This document shows positions 1 through 5,351 of a stretch of 5,799 nucleotides of DNA, piece after piece. The notes below the pieces were generated by a model. The model did not search any database. It worked only from the letters and a program-made list of their open reading frames with translations, and was not told where the DNA came from. The translations under genes and the position numbers were made by a program. The DNA comes from Pusillimonas sp035515275 (GTDB lineage: Bacteria > Pseudomonadota > Gammaproteobacteria > Burkholderiales > Burkholderiaceae_B), in contig NZ_DATJBQ010000042.1 in assembly GCF_035515275.1 (NCBI RefSeq), positions 1 to 5,799 on the forward strand. The letters run 5' to 3'. Every line of letters starts with the position of its first letter. The stretch's first letter is position 1.

Positions 1-834
1 GAGCTGTCCACCTATTTTCGTATCAATGCCCGCGACACCGGCCAGTTCGAGCGTACCTTGATCATTGCCGAAGAGGGTGCCAGCGTCAGCTACCTTGAAG
101 GCTGTACGGCACCCATGCGCGACGAAAACCAGTTGCACGCCGCCGTGGTCGAACTGATTGCCCTGGACGATGCCAAGATCAAATACTCTACCGTGCAAAA
201 CTGGTACCCGGGTGACAAAGACGGCAAGGGCGGTATTTATAACTTCGTGACCAAGCGCGGCGACTGTCGCGGTGCGCGCTCGCGCATTTCGTGGACTCAG
301 GTGGAAACCGGTTCGGCCATTACCTGGAAGTATCCCAGCGTCATCTTGCGGGGCGACGATTCTGTGGGCGAGTTCTACTCTGTGGCGCTGAGCAACCACC
401 GTCAGCAAGCCGATACCGGTACCAAAATGATCCATATGGGGCGCAATACATCCAGCACCATCATCTCAAAGGGCATATCGGCGGGCCATGGCAGCAATAC
501 GTATCGGGGGCTGGTCCGCATTACGCCCAAGGCCGAGAACGCTCGCAACTACACCCAGTGTGATTCCTTGCTGATCGGCAAGGAATGTGCGGCGCACACC
601 TTTCCCACCATCGAGGCGCAGAACCCGTCGGCTCACATCGAGCACGAGGCGACCACCTCGCGGGTCGGAGAAGACCAGCTTTTTTACGCAATGCAGCGCG
701 GCCTGTCAGCCGAAGACGCTGTGTCCATGATCGTGAACGGTTTCTGCAAAGAGGTCTTCAAAGAGCTTCCCATGGAATTTGCGGTCGAAGCACAAAAATT
801 GTTGGGCGTCAGCCTTGAAGGCAGCGTCGGTTAA
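1..834 (+). CDS. sufB: SufB, Fe-S cluster assembly scaffold subunit (C-terminal part, 5' truncated by window edge)
   Basis: The frame is open from base 1 to a TAA stop and gives 277 residues. SufB of E. coli is 495 residues, so about 219 N-terminal residues lie upstream of the window. SufB is the cluster-building subunit of the cytosolic SufBC2D scaffold. Aligning by eye to E. coli SufB from memory, residues shown there to matter are all present: local Arg7, Asn9, Cys35, Gln66, Trp68 and Lys85 (E. coli R226, N228, C254, Q285, W287, K303) along the beta-helix tunnel, and Cys187 and Glu216 (E. coli C405, E434) at the SufD interface. One extra residue lies in the GDKDGKGG loop. The C-terminus ends in the family-typical LLGVSLEGSVG. 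It is the first gene seen of the suf operon and is followed 13 bases later by sufC. The true start and any operon promoter or regulator are outside the window. The identification is secure. Confidence 0.97.
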   Translation, partial: ELSTYFRINARDTGQFERTLIIAEEGASVSYLEGCTAPMRDENQLHAAVVELIALDDAKIKYSTVQNWYPGDKDGKGGIYNFVTKRGDCRGARSRISWTQVETGSAITWKYPSVILRGDDSVGEFYSVALSNHRQQADTGTKMIHMGRNTSSTIISKGISAGHGSNTYRGLVRITPKAENARNYTQCDSLLIGKECAAHTFPTIEAQNPSAHIEHEATTSRVGEDQLFYAMQRGLSAEDAVSMIVNGFCKEVFKELPMEFAVEAQKLLGVSLEGSVG

Positions 835-838
835 GGAG
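833..838 (+). promoter_or_regulatory. Ribosome binding site of sufC
   Basis: AAGGAG overlaps the sufB TAA stop and sits 9 bases before the ATG at 848. It fixes the sufC start at 848. The same frame stays open further upstream inside sufB, but the product from 848 begins exactly like E. coli SufC. Confidence 0.8.
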
Positions 839-847
839 AGCACCAAA

Positions 848-1618
848 ATGTTGGAAATCAAGAATCTACACGTGAAGGTCGGCGAAAAACAGATACTGCG
901 AGGCCTCGATCTTTCCGTCAAGGACGGCGAAGTGCACGCCGTCATGGGGCCCAACGGATCCGGGAAAAGCACGCTGGCCCAGGTGCTTGCCGGGCGCGAA
1001 AGCTTCCAGGTTCAACAGGGCTCCGTCACTTGGGACGGCAAAGACCTGCTCGATATGCCCATCGAAGAGCGTGCCCGCGACGGCTTGTTCATGGCGTTTC
1101 AGTACCCGATCGAAATTCCCGGTGTTTCAAACGCCTATTTCATCAGAGCCGCAGTCAATGCAGTACGGCGACATCGCGGCGAGAAAGAACTCGATGCGAT
1201 GGATTTCCTGAAGCTCATCAAAGCCGAAATGAAAACCGTACGCATGAAAGAAGAGTTTCTTTACCGCTCCGTCAACGAGGGTTTCTCGGGCGGCGAGAAA
1301 AAACGAAACGAGGTTTTGCAAATGTCCTTGTTGCAGCCACGCCTGGCCGTACTGGACGAAACCGACTCCGGCCTGGATATCGACGCATTGCGCATCGTGG
1401 CCGAAGGGGTGAACCGCTTGCGTTCGCCAGACCGGTCCTTGATCGTCATCACTCACTACCAGCGTCTTCTTGATTACATCGTGCCCGACTACGTTCATGT
1501 GCTGTCAGGTGGCCGCATCGTCCGGTCCGGCGGGCGCGAGCTAGCGGTCGAGCTTGAAGAGCGCGGTTATGGCTGGATTCAGAAAGAAGCCGCGCAAGGT
1601 AAGGAGGCCGGCGCATGA
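848..1618 (+). CDS. sufC: SufC, ABC-type ATPase of the SufBC2D complex
   Basis: The 256-residue product is a soluble ABC ATPase that binds SufB and SufD; its ATP-driven dimerisation opens the scaffold for cluster assembly. Visible motifs are Walker A GPNGSGKST at 34-42 (Lys40), Q-loop Gln85, signature FSGGEKKRNE at 146-155, Walker B LAVLDETD at 166-173 with catalytic Glu171, D-loop SGLD at 174-177 and H-loop His203. These positions match E. coli SufC numbering without gaps (K40, K152, E171, H203 there), which supports the start at 848. Lys152 could form the salt bridge with Glu171 that is described for the resting E. coli subunit. The protein is about eight residues longer than the 248 of E. 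coli, with an Ala/Gly/Lys-rich tail. No membrane segments are visible, as expected for a SUF rather than a transporter ATPase. The stop overlaps the sufD start as ATGA. The identification is secure. Confidence 0.98.
   Translation: MLEIKNLHVKVGEKQILRGLDLSVKDGEVHAVMGPNGSGKSTLAQVLAGRESFQVQQGSVTWDGKDLLDMPIEERARDGLFMAFQYPIEIPGVSNAYFIRAAVNAVRRHRGEKELDAMDFLKLIKAEMKTVRMKEEFLYRSVNEGFSGGEKKRNEVLQMSLLQPRLAVLDETDSGLDIDALRIVAEGVNRLRSPDRSLIVITHYQRLLDYIVPDYVHVLSGGRIVRSGGRELAVELEERGYGWIQKEAAQGKEAGA
1601..1607 (+). promoter_or_regulatory. Ribosome binding site of sufD inside the 3' end of sufC
   Basis: AAGGAGG, a near-perfect Shine-Dalgarno sequence, lies 7 bases before the sufD ATG at 1615, within the last codons of sufC. 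It supports the sufD start and suggests sufD can be initiated efficiently even though it overlaps sufC. Confidence 0.8.
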
Positions 1619-2925
1619 GTGAGCATTTGCAGTCGTGGTTTGACCTGGCGCAAGCACAGGCGCCGCAGTTGCCCGGCGCGAAGGTGCCCTGGTTGTCCGG
1701 GCTGCGCCGCAATGCCCTTGAACGCTTCATGACCGAGGGATGGCCCACGACCAGGCACCCCGACTGGCGTCATACTTCGTTGGGGTTCATGCAGCAGCAT
1801 CAGTTCACCGGAACGGTCGGCGGCGCCTCCACGTTCAGCTTGAATGCTTACGCTCAGGGTCAGGGTGGGCACTGGATGGTCTTCGTCGACGGACGGTTTG
1901 CCGCAGGCTTGTCACGTATTGCCGACCTGCCTGCGGGCGTTTGCATTGCGCCCCTGGCACAGGTCATGGCGGGCGACCCCGAACGGCTCGAACAGGTGTT
2001 GGGCCAAGCCGATCAGGGCGGCTCGCCGCAGGCGCTGAACCTTGCCATGGCGGCCGACGGCGTGTTTCTGGAAATAACCGCAGGGGTGTCGCTGCCCGAG
2101 CCATTGCATGTGGTTCATGTCGCGTCCAGCCCCCTGGCGGCGAGCTTTCCGCGTCATGTGGCGTTATTGGGGCAGGGCGCGCAAGCGGTGCTGGTTGAAC
2201 ATTACGTGGGAACGTCCGAATCGGCCACACTGACCAACGCCTCGTTGCTTGGCTACGTCCAGCGCGACGCCCGGCTTACGCACCTGAAGCTGCAACAAGA
2301 ACACCAGCAGGCTTTTCATTTGGCCAGCATCGATATCCAGCAAGAACAGGGCTCGACGTACGAGTCGCATTCGCTGTCTTTTGGGGCGCGTCTGGCGCGT
2401 AACGATATTTCCACCCGATTTAACGGGCCGCGTTGCCACACCTTGCTCAATGGCTTGTTCTATGCCGATGGACGCAGGCACGTCGACCATCACACCCGTA
2501 TCGACCATGCCCAGCCCGACAGCACCAGCCAGGAACATTACCGCGGTATTTTGGCCGACTCCGCGCAGGGCGTGTTTACCGGGCGCATTCAGGTCAGGCC
2601 TGGTGCCGACGGCACAGATGCGGTGCAGCGCTCGGACAACCTTTTATTGTCTCGTACCGCGCGTGTCACCACCCAACCCGAACTCGAGATCTACGCTGAC
2701 GACGTCAAGTGCGCCCACGGCGCAACGGTGGGGCAGATCGAAGAAGAAAGTCTGTTCTATTTGCGTTCACGTGGGCTCTCAGAGGCGCATGCCCAGGGTG
2801 TCATGACCTACGCTTTTGCGGCTCAGGCAGTCAAGCGTATCGGACTCGAACCTATGCGTCGGCGAATTGCCTCGACAGTCCAAGGCCTGCTTCCGGGCGG
2901 TCACTTGCTCGGAGAAATCTCATGA
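1615..2925 (+). CDS. sufD: SufD, Fe-S cluster assembly scaffold subunit
   Basis: The 436-residue product is a paralogue of SufB and forms the heterodimeric core of the SufBC2D scaffold; E. coli SufD has 423 residues. The N-terminal helical part (about 1-140) contains RRNALERF and the DWRHTSL stretch. The beta-helix core follows, and the C-terminal SufC-binding part (about 370-436) holds GQIEEESLFYLRSRGL. The signature ELEIYADDVKCAHGATVGQ at 356-374 contains Cys366 and His368, matching E. coli SufD C358 and H360; the latter His is essential for cluster formation with SufB Cys405. SufD rather than SufB is indicated by CAHGATVGQ in place of the SufB TSRVGEDQLFY segment, and by operon position. 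The start has a strong Shine-Dalgarno at 1601-1607. The gene overlaps both sufC and sufS by four bases. The N-terminal half is, as usual for SufD, much less conserved than the core. The identification is secure. Confidence 0.97.
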   Translation: MSEHLQSWFDLAQAQAPQLPGAKVPWLSGLRRNALERFMTEGWPTTRHPDWRHTSLGFMQQHQFTGTVGGASTFSLNAYAQGQGGHWMVFVDGRFAAGLSRIADLPAGVCIAPLAQVMAGDPERLEQVLGQADQGGSPQALNLAMAADGVFLEITAGVSLPEPLHVVHVASSPLAASFPRHVALLGQGAQAVLVEHYVGTSESATLTNASLLGYVQRDARLTHLKLQQEHQQAFHLASIDIQQEQGSTYESHSLSFGARLARNDISTRFNGPRCHTLLNGLFYADGRRHVDHHTRIDHAQPDSTSQEHYRGILADSAQGVFTGRIQVRPGADGTDAVQRSDNLLLSRTARVTTQPELEIYADDVKCAHGATVGQIEEESLFYLRSRGLSEAHAQGVMTYAFAAQAVKRIGLEPMRRRIASTVQGLLPGGHLLGEIS

Positions 2926-4181
2926 ATGCGCCTCGTTCCATGCCGCTTGCCGACGTTGCATTGAACCTGGCGGGCGATTTCCCCATTCTGGCTCGTCCGG
3001 TTCATGGCAAACCGTTGGTCTATCTTGATAACGGCGCCACGACACAAAAGCCGCAATCGGTCATTCAGGCCGAAGTGCAGTTTTACGAGCAATCGAATGC
3101 CAACATTCATCGCGGTGTGCACTGGCTGTCTCAACACGCCACCGACCTGTATGAAGCCGGTCGGAAAACGGTAAAGGAGTTTCTGAATGCCAAGCACAAT
3201 GAAGAAATCATCTTTACCCGAGGCACCACTGAATCCATTAATCTGCTTGCCCAAAGCTGGGGCCGAGCCAATATCAAGACGGGCGACGAAATCCTTATCA
3301 CGGGTATGGAGCACCATTCCAATATTGTGCCGTGGCAGATGCTGTGCAAGGAAACCGGCGCACAACTCAAGGTTGCACCCATTAACGAGCGCGGTGAACT
3401 GATCATGGATCAGTATGCAGCCTTGCTTGGCCCGCGTACGCGCCTGGTGTGTGTTGCCCATGTGTCCAATGCGCTCGGCACCGTCAATCCCATTCAAGCG
3501 ATCGCGCATCTGGCTCATGAGGCCGGTGCGCTGATACTGGTGGACGGTGCGCAGGCGGTGGCACATCAGAACGTCGATGTTCGCTCGCTGGGCTGCGATT
3601 TCTACGCTTTCTCGGCGCATAAGCTGTATGGTCCGACCGGCATAGGCGTGTTGTACGGCCGACTCGATTTGCTTCAGGCCATGCCGCCCTGGCAGGGCGG
3701 TGGCGACATGATTCATACCGTTCGGTTCGAAGAAAGCACCTACGCTGATGCGCCGCAGCGGTTCGAGGCGGGCACCCCCAATATCGCCGGGGTAATCGGC
3801 ATGGCCGCGGCCATCGATTATGTACAGGGTGTGGGGCTGGACCGCATCGCTGCGCACGAGCAATGGTTGCTTGACCTGGCCACCGAGCAGGTGTCGGCGT
3901 TGCCCGGGGTCAGGCTGATCGGAACCGCGGCAGAAAAGGCGGGAATATTATCTTTTGTTATCAAGGGCATACATCCGCACGACCTGGGCACCATCCTGGA
4001 CTCCGAAGGCGTTGCCATCCGTGCAGGTCATCATTGCGCCATGCCCATCATGACGCAGTTCGGCATTCCGGGTACGGCGCGCGCGTCGTTCGCCTTATAT
4101 AACGGGCCCGACGACGTCGCCGCGCTGGTGGCAGGGGTGCGCAAGGCGCAGGCCTTGTTCGGCATTACGGAGGTCTCATGA
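2922..4181 (+). CDS. sufS: SufS, group II (SufS-type) cysteine desulfurase
   Basis: The 419-residue PLP enzyme converts L-cysteine to L-alanine and leaves a persulfide on its active-site cysteine. The PLP lysine is Lys234 in SAHK at 231-234, with Asp208 and Gln211 in VDGAQAV, and His131 (MEHHSN) stacks on the ring. The persulfide Cys372 lies in RAGHHCAMP at 367-375; Arg367 and Arg387 should hold the substrate carboxylate. All are at a constant +8 offset from E. coli SufS (K226, C364, R379), from memory. RAGHHC and a short active-site loop mark the group II type rather than IscS/NifS. His353 (in HPHDLG), 19 residues before Cys372, occupies the position of B. subtilis SufS His342, which takes a zinc ligand position in the SufU complex. 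The ATG at 2922 overlaps the sufD stop and follows GGAGA at 2911-2915. An internal ATG at 2940 lacks a Shine-Dalgarno. The longer frame open upstream of 2922 is sufD sequence out of frame. Confidence 0.97.
   Translation: MNAPRSMPLADVALNLAGDFPILARPVHGKPLVYLDNGATTQKPQSVIQAEVQFYEQSNANIHRGVHWLSQHATDLYEAGRKTVKEFLNAKHNEEIIFTRGTTESINLLAQSWGRANIKTGDEILITGMEHHSNIVPWQMLCKETGAQLKVAPINERGELIMDQYAALLGPRTRLVCVAHVSNALGTVNPIQAIAHLAHEAGALILVDGAQAVAHQNVDVRSLGCDFYAFSAHKLYGPTGIGVLYGRLDLLQAMPPWQGGGDMIHTVRFEESTYADAPQRFEAGTPNIAGVIGMAAAIDYVQGVGLDRIAAHEQWLLDLATEQVSALPGVRLIGTAAEKAGILSFVIKGIHPHDLGTILDSEGVAIRAGHHCAMPIMTQFGIPGTARASFALYNGPDDVAALVAGVRKAQALFGITEVS
4169..4173 (+). promoter_or_regulatory. Ribosome binding site of sufU inside the end of sufS
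   Basis: GGAGG lies only 4 bases before the ATG at 4178, a rather short spacing, within the last codons of sufS. Together with the ATGA overlap at 4178-4181 it suggests reinitiation by ribosomes finishing sufS. An in-frame second ATG (codon 4, at 4187) would have a more usual 13-base distance, so a start three residues later cannot be excluded. Confidence 0.6.
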
Positions 4182-4633
4182 GCGACATGCAACCCGATCT
4201 TCGCGAGCTTTACCAGGAAGTCATTTTTGACCACAACCGCAGCCCGCGTAATTACCATGGCATGGAGCGACCCAGCCATGTGGCGCAAGGGCACAACCCG
4301 CTGTGCGGCGACGAGCTGACCGTCTATGTACGGGTAGAAGACGGCGTGGTGGCCGAAGCCAGCTTTCTGGGGCAGGGCTGCGCCATTTCAACCGCATCGG
4401 CGTCACTGATGACAGAAGCCGTGCAGGGCATGTCGGTCAACGAGGCAGAGTCCCTGTTTCGCGATTTCCACACCATGCTTACCGACAGCCAGCCCGAAGA
4501 CCGTGATTTCGGCAAGCTGCAGGTCTTGTCCGGCGTCAAAGAGTTTCCTGTGCGAGTCAAGTGCGCCACGCTGGCCTGGCACACCCTGCATAACGCCCTG
4601 GCCGGCGTGGCGGACAAGGCCAAAACCGAGTAA
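4178..4633 (+). CDS. sufU: SufU, zinc-dependent sulfur transfer protein (IscU-like fold)
   Basis: The 151-residue product has the U-type fold. Cysteine/aspartate positions are Cys43 and Asp45 in NPLCGDE, Cys68 in GQGCAIS and Cys129 in RVKCATLAW. In B. subtilis SufU the equivalents (C41, D43, C66, C128) bind zinc, and the protein takes sulfur from SufS for transfer to SufBCD. It is SufU rather than the IscU scaffold for three reasons. The spacing from second to third cysteine is 61 residues, against 43 in E. coli IscU, so it carries the SufU insertion. The IscU LPPVK chaperone-recognition motif is absent (EFPVRVK here). The His before the last Cys of IscU is replaced by Lys. The location directly after sufS, with a 4-base overlap, supports the functional pair. 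Some databases label such proteins 'NifU family SUF scaffold'. The identification is secure; a zinc-transfer rather than cluster-scaffold role is inferred from the family. Confidence 0.95.
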   Translation: MSDMQPDLRELYQEVIFDHNRSPRNYHGMERPSHVAQGHNPLCGDELTVYVRVEDGVVAEASFLGQGCAISTASASLMTEAVQGMSVNEAESLFRDFHTMLTDSQPEDRDFGKLQVLSGVKEFPVRVKCATLAWHTLHNALAGVADKAKTE

Positions 4634-4643
4634 GGCGACACTT

Positions 4644-5210
4644 ATGTATCACAATCAACGACCCAACGAAGTCATCGTCAGTCGCGATTGCCCGGCGGTA
4701 TCGGTGCCTTTCGGCGAACCCGTTACCATTCAAGAGGGCTGTAAAGCGCAGATCACCCAGCAACTGGGGGGCAGTTACACCGTCTATGTAGAGGGCAATC
4801 TGTATCGTATCGAAGGACGTGATGCCGACGCCCTGGGTCTTGAGCCGATCGAGGCGCCTTCTGTGCCGGCTGCCACGGGCCCCGTTACCGCTGAGTCCAT
4901 CGAGGCGTCGGCGCTGGAACTGCTCGCAACCTGCTATGACCCCGAAATACCGGTCGACATCGTCAATCTGGGGCTGGTGTATCGCTGCGAAGTCGTTCCC
5001 ACTGCAGATCCCGATAAGTTTCGTATCGAGGTCGACATGACGCTTACCGCTCCCGGTTGCGGCATGGGCACCTTTATTGCTGACGAGGCCCGCGCCAAGC
5101 TCCTGTCCATCGCGGGGGTCGACGACGTTAGTGTGGATCTCGTCTGGGATCCGCCCTGGAGCCGAGAAATGATCAGCGAGCACGCCAAGCTTGAGCTAGG
5201 CCTGATGTAG
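4644..5210 (+). CDS. sufT: SufT, long-form DUF59/MIP18-family Fe-S assembly protein
   Basis: The 188-residue product has two parts. Residues about 8-70 form the small N-terminal region typical of long SufT, with VPFGEPVTI and LGGSYTVYVEGNLYRI. A Pro/Ala linker at about 70-82 follows, then a DUF59 (FeS_assembly_P) domain at about 83-188. The domain shows DPEIPVDIVNLGLVY at 99-113, TLTAPGCGMG at 133-142 with the conserved Cys139, and VWDPPWSREMISEHAK at 167-182. DUF59 proteins (eukaryotic MIP18/CIA2, Staphylococcus aureus SufT) help cluster maturation or delivery to client proteins; the exact reaction is unsettled. The start at 4644 is chosen because it is 10 bases after the sufU stop, follows AAGG at 4632-4635 and gives the family's usual N-terminus. 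The same frame is open upstream inside sufU, but that part is sufU shadow with no homology I recognise. It is the last suf gene in the window. Confidence 0.94.
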   Translation: MYHNQRPNEVIVSRDCPAVSVPFGEPVTIQEGCKAQITQQLGGSYTVYVEGNLYRIEGRDADALGLEPIEAPSVPAATGPVTAESIEASALELLATCYDPEIPVDIVNLGLVYRCEVVPTADPDKFRIEVDMTLTAPGCGMGTFIADEARAKLLSIAGVDDVSVDLVWDPPWSREMISEHAKLELGLM

Positions 5211-5243
5211 CGTCAATCCCCTTGCCACTTTGGCTGATCAGGC
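5200..5243 (+). repeat. 7-bp inverted repeat spanning the sufT stop
   Basis: GCCTGAT at 5200-5206, in the last codons of sufT, is the exact reverse complement of ATCAGGC at 5237-5243, with 30 bases between. Inside lies a small hairpin, GCCA-CTT-TGGC at 5224-5234. The transcript could fold into a stem enclosing the stop codon. No T-run follows directly, so it is not a standard intrinsic terminator; it could stabilise the 3' end of the mRNA or be chance. Confidence 0.35.
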
Positions 5244-5261
5244 AGATAATTAATTACCTGC
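5242..5261. repeat. 20-bp imperfect palindrome around TAATTAATTA
   Basis: GCAG and CTGC flank the perfect 10-base palindrome TAATTAATTA; only the pair 5246/5257 (A against C) breaks the symmetry over 20 bases. An AT-rich core with GC-containing arms resembles a dimeric repressor operator. It lies 90 bases before the start of the EAL gene. It could also act as a weak RNA hairpin. No regulator is assigned. Confidence 0.45.
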
Positions 5262-5265
5262 TGTC

Positions 5266-5294
5266 ATTCCTTTTACATGTAAGCCGGCTATAGT
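5266..5294 (+). promoter_or_regulatory. Tentative promoter for the EAL gene
   Basis: TATAGT at 5289-5294 differs from the sigma-70 -10 consensus TATAAT at one base. No good -35 box is found at 16-18 bases spacing (ATTCCT at 5266-5271 is poor). TTTACA at 5272-5277 resembles a -35 but is only 11 bases away. If real, the promoter would be activator-dependent or weak. Confidence 0.25.
5273..5282. repeat. 10-bp perfect palindrome TTACATGTAA
   Basis: The sequence TTACATGTAA is self-complementary and sits 11 bases after the end of the larger palindrome at 5242-5261 and 6 bases before a TATAGT box. The position suits an operator, but a 10-base palindrome alone can be chance. Confidence 0.35.
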
Positions 5295-5351
5295 CTCGCG
5301 GTTTGCTAAGGAATTCGGTACAGGAAGGTGGCATTGTGAGAGGCGGCATCT

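Larger units (their letters stand above)
5211..5351 (+). other. Intergenic region between the suf operon and the EAL gene
   Basis: This 141-base stretch has no gene I can support and is more AT-rich in its middle (about 5245-5282) than the surrounding coding DNA. It holds several short palindromes listed separately, one T-rich run at 5271-5274 and the leader of the downstream gene. I see no GC-rich hairpin followed by a T-run, so no clear intrinsic terminator for the suf operon; termination may be Rho-dependent or transcription may read into the next gene. Confidence 0.7.

Noticed and set aside
848..1618. ATPase of an ABC transporter
   Set aside because: No permease or binding protein is nearby, and motif positions match SufC residue for residue.
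2709..2921. N-terminal extension of SufS into the end of sufD
   Set aside because: The frame is open but the extension has no homology I recognise; the ATG at 2922 with GGAGA upstream and the ATGA overlap gives the normal SufS N-terminus.
2901..3863. A 320-codon open frame on the minus strand opposite sufS
   Set aside because: It is antisense to a secure, highly conserved gene; its translation shows no recognisable motif and such long antisense frames are common in GC-rich DNA.
4178..4633. IscU scaffold protein of an ISC system
   Set aside because: It lacks the LPPVK motif and the IscU His before the last Cys, carries the SufU-type insertion, and sits within suf genes.
4503..4643. N-terminal extension of SufT through the end of sufU
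   Set aside because: The sequence is a frame shadow of sufU; the ATG at 4644 gives the usual long-SufT N-terminus.
4557..5183. A 208-codon open frame on the minus strand opposite sufU/sufT
   Set aside because: It is a codon-bias shadow of sufT, with no recognisable protein features and no start region of its own.
5231..5261. Sigma-54 type promoter (GG-N10-GC) in the gap
   Set aside because: Neither GG at 5232-5233 nor GG at 5241-5242 has GC at the needed distance.
5242..5275. Intrinsic terminator formed by the 20-bp palindrome and the T-rich run
   Set aside because: The stem is mostly A-T with a mismatch, and the T-run (four Ts at 5271-5274) starts 9 bases after it, which is too weak for a confident call.
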